Shown here: piece after piece, positions 33,533 through 42,511 of the stretch
Layout of the letters: every line of letters starts with the position of its first letter
Numbering within the stretch: the stretch's first letter is position 1
Origin: Planctomycetota bacterium
GTDB lineage: Bacteria; Planctomycetota; Planctomycetia; Pirellulales; Lacipirellulaceae
DNA length: 50,179 nt
Reading direction: 5' to 3'
NCBI GenBank assembly: GCA_013152205.1
Contig: JAADGV010000034.1
Location: 1-50,179 of the forward strand
Notes under the pieces: generated by a model
What the model was told of the DNA's origin: nothing
The model's input: only the letters and a program-made list of their open reading frames with translations
Databases searched by the model: none
Position numbers and translations under genes: made by a program

Positions 33533-34522
33533 TTATTTACGTCGGCGACGACGCCACGTCGAGGCACCAAACATACCTACGCTCATCAACACAAAACTGC
33601 CAGGCTCAGGGACAACTACACCTGCAAGACTGCCATTCAAGGCGTATAGCAAATTCGAGAGCACCAAGTCGGCATCGACCACATAGTCGACGGTTAGGTC
33701 AAGGTTGCCTGTGGAATGCCCTTCAACCTGACTCACCTGGCCAGAAGTATCGAGAGGGAAGGTCAGGAGGGCTGGAGGTAAGCCTGACAAATCTAAATCG
33801 AGATCTACCCCTAAGTCACTCGGTACCGGTCCTCCCAGATCGGTCAGCGTCATGGCACCTGGCAAATTCTCAGCGATGTTGCTCGTATTGCTGGTCGAAG
33901 AGATTTCCCCCAAATCGAAATCTACGCCCAACACATCCGTCAATTCTGCAGTGATCGACGTATTATAACCTGCCACGAAAAAACCTGGCAGACTATAAAT
34001 TCCGTTGCTTGCAACAGGCTCGGTGCCTGGGTCTTGCTCAAAACTAAAAGCGGTGATCGACCCCGAGATATCTAATCTCAACTCAACACCATCAGCGACA
34101 TCTTCTATGTCCACGTCGAAAATAATCGGATCGAACTGGAAGTTCCAGGTCGCCCCATTTCTAAAGTCGATAATGGTGTCACTCAAGGTTCCATTCGCAA
34201 GCGAGACGTTATCGAAACCGACGGTTGCACTACCAACCGGATCGGAAGAAAACGTGATGGTGTCCGGATTTAAGCTGATCGGTCTCGTCTGCAATGGAAT
34301 GTTGATGTCTTGGTCGACATTGAAAAGGAAATTGTGGACGAGATGATACACGCCACTACCCGAAACCGTGATGGTGCTCCCCGGCGTGACCGACAGATCT
34401 AAACTAAAGTCCTGCGTCGGCCCGCCAAAGTTGACGCCCCCTGTCACATCGGCTGCGTGGGCGCTGGCTGCGAACAGGCTACCGAGGAAAATTGAAAGGA
34501 AAGATTTTCGAAACATGTTCAT
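33533..34522 (-). CDS. Secreted PEP-CTERM protein, unknown
   Basis: A 329-aa protein with a signal peptide (FLSIFLGSLFAASAHAA), a long beta-rich Asp/Ser/Thr-rich body without recognisable motifs, and VVPEPGSFVLMSVGMFGASTWRRRRRK at the C terminus. The tail fits PEP-CTERM sorting with an unusually basic end of six consecutive Arg/Lys. It carries no dockerin-like repeat. It is last of four minus-strand genes (TetR, DUF1559, 338-aa PEP-CTERM, this one). Function unknown; probably matrix or surface associated. Confidence 0.75.
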   Translation of the reverse strand: MNMFRKSFLSIFLGSLFAASAHAADVTGGVNFGGPTQDFSLDLSVTPGSTITVSGSGVYHLVHNFLFNVDQDINIPLQTRPISLNPDTITFSSDPVGSATVGFDNVSLANGTLSDTIIDFRNGATWNFQFDPIIFDVDIEDVADGVELRLDISGSITAFSFEQDPGTEPVASNGIYSLPGFFVAGYNTSITAELTDVLGVDFDLGEISSTSNTSNIAENLPGAMTLTDLGGPVPSDLGVDLDLDLSGLPPALLTFPLDTSGQVSQVEGHSTGNLDLTVDYVVDADLVLSNLLYALNGSLAGVVVPEPGSFVLMSVGMFGASTWRRRRRK

Positions 34523-34685
34523 TAGGCTATCTCACTATTGAAAAAGATTAGGGAACACTCTTAATTGCCTTCCATTGCTGGGGTAAGCCGAGGAACAGTC
34601 CCCCTAGTTTACCTAAGATGCGCCAGGCACCATTCTACCCTGCGAATTACACTAGAGGAAGGAAAAAGCAGGCTCCTTCTCCCAA

Positions 34686-35702
34686 CTACCCCTTACTAAA
34701 AAAACGTCGTCTCACCGTTCGCAGAGGCACTAGCCCCAAGGCCAACCCTAGCAGAGCCAGGCTGGAAGGTTCGGGCACTGCACCGACCGAGGCGCTCAAT
34801 CCAGGTAGAGGATCGATCTGACCGAACTCGCTATCCCACAGCAGGAAATCATCGCCGAGAACGGCTTCATCGAAGTTGCCATCGCCATCGCCTAGGCTCG
34901 CGCCAGCAAGAGCGCCATTGCCCCGTTGCCAAGTGAGGAAATCATTGCCATCCACATCGCCGTCCCAATCGAAGTCGCCTGTGGAGATGTCGGCTGTAGC
35001 GGTCACTGTGCCAGCGATGTTGAGAGTCCCGTCCCCGTCATTGACATCGATATCTACGTTGACCGGGATAGTTAGTGTAACAACGCTGCCAACGCGACTG
35101 AAAGTGCCATTGGCGACAGCTTGGTTTAGCACGACCTCCCCTGTGAGGTCATCCGAGCTAGCATCGGGGCCAGCGAGAACACCACCCTCGATGTTAAAGT
35201 CACCCGTCCCAGCCGCAATGGTTAATGTTTGTGTCGAAGGGAAGGAACCCGCAGTCACGGTGAGGGGACCTCCTAGCGTCGTAATATCGAATTCCAAATC
35301 TCGCAGCGCGGCATACACATCGCCGGCCAAGAAGAAACCTGACCCAATGAACCCTCCATAGTTTGCTGGTGCAGCCGTACCGGGATTTCCAGGAGATGGG
35401 CCGCCACCCACTGCGGGAAGCCAATTGCCACTATTGTCGGCGACTAACATACTGCCGACAAAATCAATTGCAGTGGGTGCCGTCGGATCATCCACGTCAA
35501 TGGTCACTGTTCCGCCGTAGGTGGTCGTCAAGCTACCGGCGCCCTGCGGGTCTAAGGAGAAACCCAAGATATCCCCTGATAGAGATAGACTCGAAGTGGG
35601 ATCGATCGTCAGGGTAATCCCCTTGGCCCTAATGTGTGAATTGGACAAGGAAAACAGTAGCGCGACGACAGCAACAAGCAAACAGCGGCAAGTAGTTTTC
35701 AC
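34686..35702 (-). CDS. Secreted PEP-CTERM protein with dockerin-like repeats
   Basis: A 338-aa protein starting at GTG with a very good Shine-Dalgarno sequence (AGGAGG, 8 bases before). The signal peptide is LLVAVVALLFSLSNSHIRA. The body is beta-rich with several GTVTIDVDD-type strands. Two dockerin-like repeats (TGDFDWDGDVDGNDFLTWQ and DGDGNFDEAVLGDDFLLW, about 245-295) precede AVPEPSSLALLGLALGLVPL and a basic end. It lies about 107 bases after the DUF1559 gene. Function not recognised. Confidence 0.78.
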   Translation of the reverse strand: MKTTCRCLLVAVVALLFSLSNSHIRAKGITLTIDPTSSLSLSGDILGFSLDPQGAGSLTTTYGGTVTIDVDDPTAPTAIDFVGSMLVADNSGNWLPAVGGGPSPGNPGTAAPANYGGFIGSGFFLAGDVYAALRDLEFDITTLGGPLTVTAGSFPSTQTLTIAAGTGDFNIEGGVLAGPDASSDDLTGEVVLNQAVANGTFSRVGSVVTLTIPVNVDIDVNDGDGTLNIAGTVTATADISTGDFDWDGDVDGNDFLTWQRGNGALAGASLGDGDGNFDEAVLGDDFLLWDSEFGQIDPLPGLSASVGAVPEPSSLALLGLALGLVPLRTVRRRFFSKG

Positions 35703-35808
35703 GATTTTTTCCTCCTAGGAAGTAGGGTGGGGTATCCGGCTGGTAGTGGCCGATACTCCCAAAACATCAAAACACATAGCGGCAAACACCCGTTCGGGTA
35801 AACTCGCC

Positions 35809-36891
35809 TTAAAACCCTCCAACCGTTTCCTCGCCAGCGATGGTCGACAAGGCGTGATAGGCCACCATCCCGATCTCTTCGGTCAAATAATGTACGGAGC
35901 CATCGCCATAGAGGAAATTGCAACCGCCTGGATGGTTGCTTCGAAAGTTGCTTGTTGTACTGCCATTTGCAGGACTCTGATTTGGGTTGCCGGGAAAATG
36001 GCTTTCACATTCAGCCGTTCCCAAATCAGGGATAAAGGCGTACGTTTCGGTGACCGGGTTCTTGTTCATCGGTTCCAAGGTACACGCATAAATGCCTGCT
36101 GCTCGTAAACTGCTCCTGTGTACGGTACTGACGACTTCGCCCACGATCCAGGCGTTCCAAGCATGTTCGGGGTAGTTGCCCTGGGGAACCAGATTTCCAT
36201 TTCCACACGCGTTCCCCTCGCAAAGCAACCACCGGGCATCGCTGCTGGCTTCGCCCATCGCGATCGTGTTGCTCAAACCATCCGTGATTCTGGCAACCCT
36301 ATAGTTGGTGCCCACATCGAACATGCCTGCCTCGTTGCGCGGAATATCGCCGGGACGGTTTAACACTCCTGGGCCTATGGGAATTATGCACCATCCATCG
36401 TAAACACCTTTGCTATAGGCGTAGTCAGTTGCCGCGTATTCGATTCGATTGGTATCGGGTGGTCCATCGCCAACGATGTCTCCCAGAGCCTGAATAACTA
36501 AAGGAGAGGGAGCCGCAGAAGAAGGGCAATTGAAGATTGGCACCGAACTGGAAAGAACAGCATCGATTTGATCTTCCCATTGTACATCGTGGTTGTAGAT
36601 GCTATCGAGCGGCCCTTGTTCGAGATAGGGGAGCAGCATCACATTCGCGTTGTCTAGGAAATCGAGAAGGACCATGTTCACAGCTGGCGGAAAGTGATTT
36701 TTCGTCGACAAATGGTTTTGTAGCGCCAAACCTTGCTGTCTCAAATTGTTCACGCAACTCATGCGTCGAGACGACTCGCGGGCGGCTTGGATGGCAGGGA
36801 GCAACAACCCTACCAGCACGCCAATGATGGCGATCACCACCAACAGCTCGACAAGGGTAAAGCCGCGGCGTCCTCTTATCGTTTGCTTCAT
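35809..36891 (-). CDS. DUF1559 pseudopilin-like protein
   Basis: A 360-aa DUF1559 protein. I use the ATG at 36891 (AAGGA ten bases upstream) instead of the TTG six codons earlier. The prepilin-like segment is [20 protein letters not shown], followed by [28 protein letters not shown], and the H-X9-DG motif is [17 protein letters not shown] near the end. It resembles the protein at 14232-15287 only in family terms. It starts 39 bases after the TetR stop codon, so the two may share a transcript, and is followed by two PEP-CTERM genes. Confidence 0.92.
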   Translation of the reverse strand: MKQTIRGRRGFTLVELLVVIAIIGVLVGLLLPAIQAARESSRRMSCVNNLRQQGLALQNHLSTKNHFPPAVNMVLLDFLDNANVMLLPYLEQGPLDSIYNHDVQWEDQIDAVLSSSVPIFNCPSSAAPSPLVIQALGDIVGDGPPDTNRIEYAATDYAYSKGVYDGWCIIPIGPGVLNRPGDIPRNEAGMFDVGTNYRVARITDGLSNTIAMGEASSDARWLLCEGNACGNGNLVPQGNYPEHAWNAWIVGEVVSTVHRSSLRAAGIYACTLEPMNKNPVTETYAFIPDLGTAECESHFPGNPNQSPANGSTTSNFRSNHPGGCNFLYGDGSVHYLTEEIGMVAYHALSTIAGEETVGGF

Positions 36892-36930
36892 CGGTCTAAT
36901 TTCCTTCAAAATTCATTTCGGAAAGTTGTT

Positions 36931-37602
36931 CTAGTCTTCGTAACAGCCGGAAAGTCCTTGAACGACCAATGTTCGTATGTGATCGAGCCATCGCTGCTGA
37001 AGGGCCGGCTTGCTCAAATCGATTTCGAACAAGGCGCCCACCGACTTTTGATTTGAAAAGTAATATCCACATAAAGCTAAGCAAGTCATGATGATGTAGA
37101 TGACCTGCGTATCATCAATCTGTTTACCCGGCTGATCGCGTTCGATCGCTGCTCGAACGACCGCGCAAACCGGCTCGACGAAGCTACGCAAGTCGACCTG
37201 CTTCAATCCCTCCACATCATGGGAATTTTCCCAATTGAGCAAAGCGACAAACTCGGGATTCTTCTGCAAGAAAGAAAAATACTCCTGAAGCAGTTGGTCA
37301 ACTACCTCGGACAGGCCGACCGACTTACCAGCCGACTCAGCAGTGACCCGCGTAACGCGACCGTACACATGCTTGATAACTTCCTGGTACAAGCCTTCTT
37401 TGCTTCCGAAGAAGTGGTAGGCCATTCGCTTGCTGTAGCCAGCCTGTCGAGCAATCTGCTCCATCGTGGCAACATTGGGCCCAAGCTTGGCAAAAAGAGC
37501 CGACGCGCTCTCAAGAATGAGACGCCTCGTTCGCTCTGGATCGCGAGTTCCCTCAGCGCCATTCCTTAAACGAGCATTCTCTGCGTGAGTCGCGTTAGCC
37601 AT
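36931..37602 (-). CDS. TetR/AcrR-family transcriptional regulator
   Basis: A 223-aa repressor-type regulator. The N-terminal HTH is clear: TRRLILESASALFAKLGPNVATMEQIARQAGYSKRMAYHFFGSKEGLYQEVI, about 25-75 (in pieces). The C-terminal ligand domain is divergent. It is first of a same-strand run with a DUF1559 and two PEP-CTERM genes, so may regulate them and itself; its ligand is unknown. The operator is not identified, though strong inverted repeats lie upstream (see 37962-38011). Confidence 0.92.
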   Translation of the reverse strand: MANATHAENARLRNGAEGTRDPERTRRLILESASALFAKLGPNVATMEQIARQAGYSKRMAYHFFGSKEGLYQEVIKHVYGRVTRVTAESAGKSVGLSEVVDQLLQEYFSFLQKNPEFVALLNWENSHDVEGLKQVDLRSFVEPVCAVVRAAIERDQPGKQIDDTQVIYIIMTCLALCGYYFSNQKSVGALFEIDLSKPALQQRWLDHIRTLVVQGLSGCYED

Positions 37603-38266
37603 CGCTACACGTATCTCTCTATGAGAAAAACAGGACTAAACAAGCTTGGCCGAACGGCCCATTGGGACCGAATGGCCCCGCATGCTGGCGATGGTAACCG
37701 GCCAGTTACAAACTGTCAATGTTTTTGTTCAAGAAAGAGCAAGAAAATTGGCGGTGCGAAAATAGGCAATTTGACCACATAAGGCCCTTGTAGCCCTTTT
37801 TACTCAGCACGATACGCGAACATGCGATCTTTCCAGCGCGGCTAAGCCGCAAGCGGGCCAGTATTTTTTTGACTGAAAAAAACAGATGGACCAGAAGAGA
37901 GGCCGTCCGACTATCACGAATTTGATTGGAAGAATCTGAATCAGCGATAGTGAAATTTGTCTCGTGGTTCGCCCCGCGAACCAACGTTTTTGTTCGCGAA
38001 ACGAACCACGACTATACGGCAATTATTCTTTACTCTCTTGCGCCGATCCTTAGCGTCTAACTCAGTTTGCGAAGTCTCTGTGGCATTCCTGCTCGTCGGC
38101 TTTGGGGCAATTTCCATAAACTATGGCTCGGTAGATACCTACCTTCGTGGCCTGTTAGCAAAAAACTGGTTTGTCTTTCTGGCTTAACCAAGTTACCTTG
38201 GTAGGCATTCCGGAGGGCTACAAAGTCTCTGTGGGAGGGCGGTTATTGTTCTTGGGGAGTACACAA
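37603..38266. other. Divergent TetR/USP intergenic region
   Basis: 664 bases between the minus-strand TetR gene and the plus-strand universal stress protein. It includes GCGGCT-A-AGCCGC at about 37842-37854, and a T7 run at about 37864. A stronger inverted repeat is at 37962-38011. No convincing gene; a 76-codon frame at 37957 overlaps the inverted repeat and is not credible. Confidence 0.4.
37962..38011. repeat. 20-bp imperfect inverted repeat in the TetR/USP gap
   Basis: TCGTGGTTCGCCCCGCGAAC (37962-37981) and GTTCGCGAAACGAACCACGA (37992-38011) are complementary at 17 of 20 positions, with the three mismatches together in the centre (CCC against AAA) and a 10-base T-rich loop. It resembles a long operator, a hairpin repeat or a mobile-element end more than a terminator: no gene ends here. 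Confidence 0.7.
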
Positions 38267-39094
38267 ATGATCAAACGAATTCTTGTTGGGTTGGGGAGCC
38301 TGGAATACGCTCGCACCGCCACCGCCAAGGCCATTGAACTGGCAAAGACGCACGATGCCGAGTTGACCGGTGTCACTCTGTTTGACGCCGACCGCTTGGA
38401 CGACATGGGGCCGATCCCCATTGGTGCGGGACAGCTTGCCAAAGAACTCAAAGAGAGTCGTCTGAAAGACGCTAGCGATGTGATCCGCGCAGCGGAATCG
38501 TGTTTTTCGGAGCAGTGCGACCGTGCAAAAGTAAAGTATCAGGTGCAGCGCGAGACGGGCGATCCGTTGGAGGCCTTGGTTTCGTTGACTCGTTATCACG
38601 ATCTGGTGATTTGCGGACTGCAAAGTCTGTTTGAACATAGCGTGGTTGACGAACCACCGGACGTATTGGCCATGCTGATTCAAGAAGGAATACGGCCACT
38701 GCTAGCCGTGACCGATGAAGACCGACCGATTAAGCGGGTGCTGATCGCCTACAGCGGCTCGATGGAGTCGGCAAAAACGATGCGACAGTTTGTTCACTTC
38801 CGAATGTGGCCCGAAGCGAAGCTGCGAATTGTGACTTTTCAAGAAGACAAAAAAACTGGGGAAGCCCGACTTGCAAAGGCGGTGGAGTATTTCCATGCTC
38901 ACGGCCTACAACCAGAGACGGAGTGTGTTCCTGAACCTCCGCGAGATCATTTATTGCCTTACGCAGATGCGTGGGGAGCCGACTTGATTGTTCTTGGCAA
39001 TAGTGCCAAGAACATGCTGCTGCGACGAATTTTTGGGGAAACCGCGCTGCATGTGATGCGCAACTCGGAGCTGCCATTGTTTTTGGCGCAGTGA
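38267..39094 (+). CDS. Universal stress protein family, tandem-domain
   Basis: A 275-aa protein with two UspA-like Rossmann domains: MIKRILVGLGSLEYARTATAKAIELAKTHDAELTGVTLFD opens the first and IKRVLIAYSGSMESAKTMRQFV the second. The C-terminal nucleotide-binding loop is present as LGNSAKNMLLRRIFGETALHVM, a variant of G-2x-G-9x-G(S/T). The ATG at 38267 is supported by GGGGAG eight bases upstream, so the longer frame to 38171 is rejected. It is 69 bases before the MFS carrier on the same strand and the two may be co-transcribed. Confidence 0.88.
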   Translation: MIKRILVGLGSLEYARTATAKAIELAKTHDAELTGVTLFDADRLDDMGPIPIGAGQLAKELKESRLKDASDVIRAAESCFSEQCDRAKVKYQVQRETGDPLEALVSLTRYHDLVICGLQSLFEHSVVDEPPDVLAMLIQEGIRPLLAVTDEDRPIKRVLIAYSGSMESAKTMRQFVHFRMWPEAKLRIVTFQEDKKTGEARLAKAVEYFHAHGLQPETECVPEPPRDHLLPYADAWGADLIVLGNSAKNMLLRRIFGETALHVMRNSELPLFLAQ

Positions 39095-39163
39095 TTGGGG
39101 CGATATTTTTTCGAATCTCAGATTACAACTCTCGATTTTTTTCTTGTAGCAAGGTGAAACTCT

Positions 39164-40801
39164 ATGAATGATGGTAATGACAAACGTGTATTCTGGGGCT
39201 GCTTTTTAGCGCTGATTACGACAGCATTTGGCTTTATTAGCCGAATGTTTCTGATTGGCGAATGGGCTACCGAATTTGATCTCGACCCAGCACAGGCTGG
39301 CCGTTTGGCCGGCATCGGCATCTGGCCGTTTGCCATTAGCATCATCGGATTCAGTTTGTTTATCGATCGCATCGGCTACAAAGCTGCGATGGTTATTTCC
39401 TTTGTTGGGTACATGATCTGGGCGGTGATGGGAGTGAGCGCGTTTTTCGTATCGAAAGGTGGCGAAGGAAACCCGGACCTCGGCTTCCAGTTGCTTTATT
39501 GGGGAAGCTTAATTCTCGGCCTAAGCAACGGCACGATTGAGGCGTATATCAATCCGGTAGTCGCCACGATGTTTAACAAGGAAAAAACTAAGTGGCTCAA
39601 CATCCTACACGCAGGTTGGCCTGGCGGCCTCGTGATCGCCGGTCTGGTCACCATCGGGCTCGATCGGTTTGCCATTGATTGTCCCTGGTGGATCAAGGTA
39701 GCCATTATCGCACCCCCGGCGGTCGTATTTTTCTTGATGCTCTTGCCGCTCAAATTCCCTGTACAAGAGCGAGTGGCCTCGGGTGTTAGTTATCGCGACA
39801 TGCTCGGCGAATTTGGTGTCCTCGGCGCATCCGTCGTCGGCTTGCTGATCTCGTTGCAGTTGATGGACTTCTTTTCTAACGGTGGAGCGACTGTGCTTTC
39901 TCCCATAGAGAAATACACATTCATCGGCATAGGCATCGCGATCGTGGCCGGCTTTGGCCTCTATACGCGTTCGCTCGGGAGTCCCCTGCTTTTCGTGTTA
40001 GCCCTGATCATGACGCCGTTAGCCACCACCGAAATCGGAACCGACGGTTGGATCACGGGCATCATGGAGGGCGTGTTCAATGAAGTCCATCCAGGTTGGC
40101 TGCTGATCTATACTTCGCTCATCATGATGATCTTGCGGTTCTTCGCAGGATCGATCGTACACAGAATATCACCGCTGGGTTTACTCGCTGTCAGTTGCCT
40201 ACTGGCAATCGCGGGATTGTATTGGCTCTCGGACGCAACGGGCATGGCGATTGTCGGAGCGGCTACTCTTTATGCATTCGGAAAAACTTTTTTCTGGCCA
40301 ACCATGCTGGGTATCGCATCGGAGCAGACGCCCAAGGGCGGTGCTCTGACGCTTAACGCTCTTGGTGGAATAGGAATGCTGGCTGTTGGCACGCTTGGTT
40401 TTCCCTACATCGGAACACTTCAAGCAAGCAAGGAAGTCGAAGCAGTGACAGCGAACGAGGAAATTATTGCGGCGGTGCCAGGTATTATCGAGAATGGGAA
40501 ACTTACGGTTCTCGAAGAAAAGAGCGTCTACGAAGTCATCAAGTACGAAACGATCTCTCAAGAAAAGCTTGACGAGAAACTTGCTGGTTTGCCAAGTGAA
40601 AAACAAGAAGAAGTCGCCGCTCAGATTGCGGACGTAAGTGCCCGAAGTAAGCAGGGCGCGTTGGCCAATATGTGTATCTTTCCGGCCATCATGTTAGCTG
40701 GCTATGTTCTGCTGGGCTTTTACTTTGCATCGCGTGGCGGTTATCAGGCGAAGCATCTGGATGAATTCTACACAGGCGGTGTCGAAGGCCCGGTGGAATA
40801 G
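39164..40801 (+). CDS. MFS transporter with soluble insertion before its last helix
   Basis: A 545-aa carrier. The N-terminal six helices include [49 protein letters not shown] (in pieces), with a standard MFS loop DRIGYK. About residues 420-500 are a charged, soluble segment ([31 protein letters not shown]... [21 protein letters not shown]), followed by a final helix. This insertion interrupts the usual twelve-helix order between helices 11 and 12. AAGGTG precedes the ATG by 7 bases. The substrate is unknown; neighbouring uxaC on the opposite strand may hint at hexuronates, weakly. Confidence 0.85.
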   Translation: MNDGNDKRVFWGCFLALITTAFGFISRMFLIGEWATEFDLDPAQAGRLAGIGIWPFAISIIGFSLFIDRIGYKAAMVISFVGYMIWAVMGVSAFFVSKGGEGNPDLGFQLLYWGSLILGLSNGTIEAYINPVVATMFNKEKTKWLNILHAGWPGGLVIAGLVTIGLDRFAIDCPWWIKVAIIAPPAVVFFLMLLPLKFPVQERVASGVSYRDMLGEFGVLGASVVGLLISLQLMDFFSNGGATVLSPIEKYTFIGIGIAIVAGFGLYTRSLGSPLLFVLALIMTPLATTEIGTDGWITGIMEGVFNEVHPGWLLIYTSLIMMILRFFAGSIVHRISPLGLLAVSCLLAIAGLYWLSDATGMAIVGAATLYAFGKTFFWPTMLGIASEQTPKGGALTLNALGGIGMLAVGTLGFPYIGTLQASKEVEAVTANEEIIAAVPGIIENGKLTVLEEKSVYEVIKYETISQEKLDEKLAGLPSEKQEEVAAQIADVSARSKQGALANMCIFPAIMLAGYVLLGFYFASRGGYQAKHLDEFYTGGVEGPVE

Positions 40802-40855
40802 CGAGGGCTTCGAGACGTTTGGGTTTTCGCTGTTTTTTGGATTTCAAGCAGGTTC

Positions 40856-40883
40856 AAGCCGAGGGGTTGCAACCCCTCGGCTT
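40856..40883 (+). terminator. Intrinsic terminator after the MFS gene
   Basis: A 28-base perfect palindrome: AAGCCGAGGGGTTG then CAACCCCTCGGCTT, followed by TTGTCTTTG on the plus strand. It starts 55 bases after the MFS stop and 28 bases before the uxaC stop, in a convergent spacer, so it may serve both strands, though only the plus side has a U-rich tail. Confidence 0.85.
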
Positions 40884-40910
40884 TGTCTTTGTGCGGACAC
40901 TCGGTCGAAT

Positions 40911-42314
40911 TCAGAGTTCTAGGCCTAGATAATCGCGGGCGTTGCCGTAGCAGATGTTGCGGATCATGGGGCCGAGGAGGGTGTCGTCGTTGGGTAGGGC
41001 GCCGCGCTCGACATCGGTGCCTAACAGATCGCAAAGGCAACGGCGGAAGTATTCGTGGCGAGGGTACGAGAGCATCGAGCGGGAGTCGGTAAGCATGCCG
41101 ACGAATCGCGAGAGCAAGCCCTGGCTGGAGAGGGTGTTGAGCTGTTGCTGCATGCCCTCCCATTGGTCGAGGAACCACCAGCCACTGCCCCACTGGATTT
41201 TTCCGGCGACCCCTCCGCCCTGGAAGTTGCCGATCATCGTGGCAAGAACCGCGTTGTCTGCTGGGTTGATGTTGTAGAGGATCGTTTTGGGAAGGGCATT
41301 TTCTTGGTCGAGTCGGTCGAGGTAAGCCGACAGGCCTCGGGCTTGGGGGAGATCGCCAATGGAATCGCAGCCGACGTCGCGGCCCAATTGATTGAACAGC
41401 CGTGTGTTGTTGTTGCGCAGCGGGCCGAGGTGGATTTGTTTGGTCCAGCCTTTTTCGGCGTCCCAGCGTCCGAAGTGGAGCATCATGGTCGCGGTGAATC
41501 GGGCAACCTGGGCCGCTGAAGCGGGCTCGCCTTGCTGGGCTTTGTTGAATAGCTTTTTGGCTTCGTCGTCGGTGGCGAATTCCGAGGGGCAGCACTCTAG
41601 GCCGTGGTCGGAGAGTCGGCAGCCTTGGTTGTGAAAGAAGTCGTGGCGTTTTTTGAGAGCGTCGAGCAGATGGTCGAGCGACGTGATGTCGGTGTCTGCT
41701 ACGGCTGCTAGTTTTTCGACCCAAGCGTTAAACTCCTCCGGCTGGTCGATACGCAGGGCCGCATCGGGGCGGAAGGTAGGATAAACCTTGGTTGGCAAGT
41801 CGCTTTGGGCGATTGCCTGATGATGGGCCAAGTCGTCGGTAGGATCGTCGGTGGTGCAAACGCAACGGACGTCGAACTTTTCGAAAATCCCCCGAGGCGT
41901 GAGGTCGTCGCTCTGCAACCGTTGGTTGGCCTGATCCCAAATCTTGCGGGCTGAGTTTTCGTCTAGCAGGTCGTCAATGTCGAAATACCGCTTCAATTCC
42001 ATGTGGGTCCAGTGGTAGAGCGGATTGCGGAGCGTGTGAGGAACGGTTCCTGCCCAAGCAAGGAATTTGTCGTAGGGGTCGGCATCGCCCGTGCAAAGCT
42101 GCTCGTCAACGCCGTTGGCCCGCATGGCCCGCCATTTGTAATGATCGCCCGCCAGCCAGATGTCCGACAGGTTCTCGAAACGCCGATTAGTGGCGATGTC
42201 GTCTGGCGGCAGGTGGGTGTGATAGTCGAGAATCGGCTCGTTGGCAGCAAACTCGTGATAAAGGTGCTGTGCGGCTTTGGTTTGCAGGAGAAAATCGTCG
42301 TGGATAAAGGTCAT
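40911..42314 (-). CDS. uxaC: Uronate (glucuronate) isomerase
   Basis: A 467-aa enzyme converting D-glucuronate to D-fructuronate and D-galacturonate to D-tagaturonate, the first step of hexuronate breakdown. Family motifs are complete: FIHDDFLLQTKAAQHLYHEFA, LDYHTHLPP (metal ligands H32 and H34), WLAGDHYKWRAMRANG, LRNPLYHWTHMELKRYFDI, VCTTDDP, and VGMLTDSRSMLSYPRHEYFRR near the C terminus. Length and sequence match UxaC well. No uxuA, uxuB or kdgK gene is adjacent. It converges with the MFS gene across the terminator at 40856. Confidence 0.96.
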   Translation of the reverse strand: MTFIHDDFLLQTKAAQHLYHEFAANEPILDYHTHLPPDDIATNRRFENLSDIWLAGDHYKWRAMRANGVDEQLCTGDADPYDKFLAWAGTVPHTLRNPLYHWTHMELKRYFDIDDLLDENSARKIWDQANQRLQSDDLTPRGIFEKFDVRCVCTTDDPTDDLAHHQAIAQSDLPTKVYPTFRPDAALRIDQPEEFNAWVEKLAAVADTDITSLDHLLDALKKRHDFFHNQGCRLSDHGLECCPSEFATDDEAKKLFNKAQQGEPASAAQVARFTATMMLHFGRWDAEKGWTKQIHLGPLRNNNTRLFNQLGRDVGCDSIGDLPQARGLSAYLDRLDQENALPKTILYNINPADNAVLATMIGNFQGGGVAGKIQWGSGWWFLDQWEGMQQQLNTLSSQGLLSRFVGMLTDSRSMLSYPRHEYFRRCLCDLLGTDVERGALPNDDTLLGPMIRNICYGNARDYLGLEL

Positions 42315-42511
42315 CGAGAGGGCCTCTCAAGGGCAGCGAACAGACAGCGGACACGTAAATCACCGGAGATGCCTCTCATCTTACGCAAATAAACAATTTA
42401 CAACATGGCCGGCTGCCGGTTTTCTTACCGACGCTAAGCAGGCTACAATGGCGGGTTGCAGGGGGTCGATGGGCCTGCCCTTTTTCGTACCACCTGACGG
42501 TCTCACCAACT

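Noticed and set aside
37957..38187. 76-codon frame before the USP gene
   Set aside because: It spans the inverted repeat at 37962-38011, has no ribosome-binding site and no recognisable protein features.
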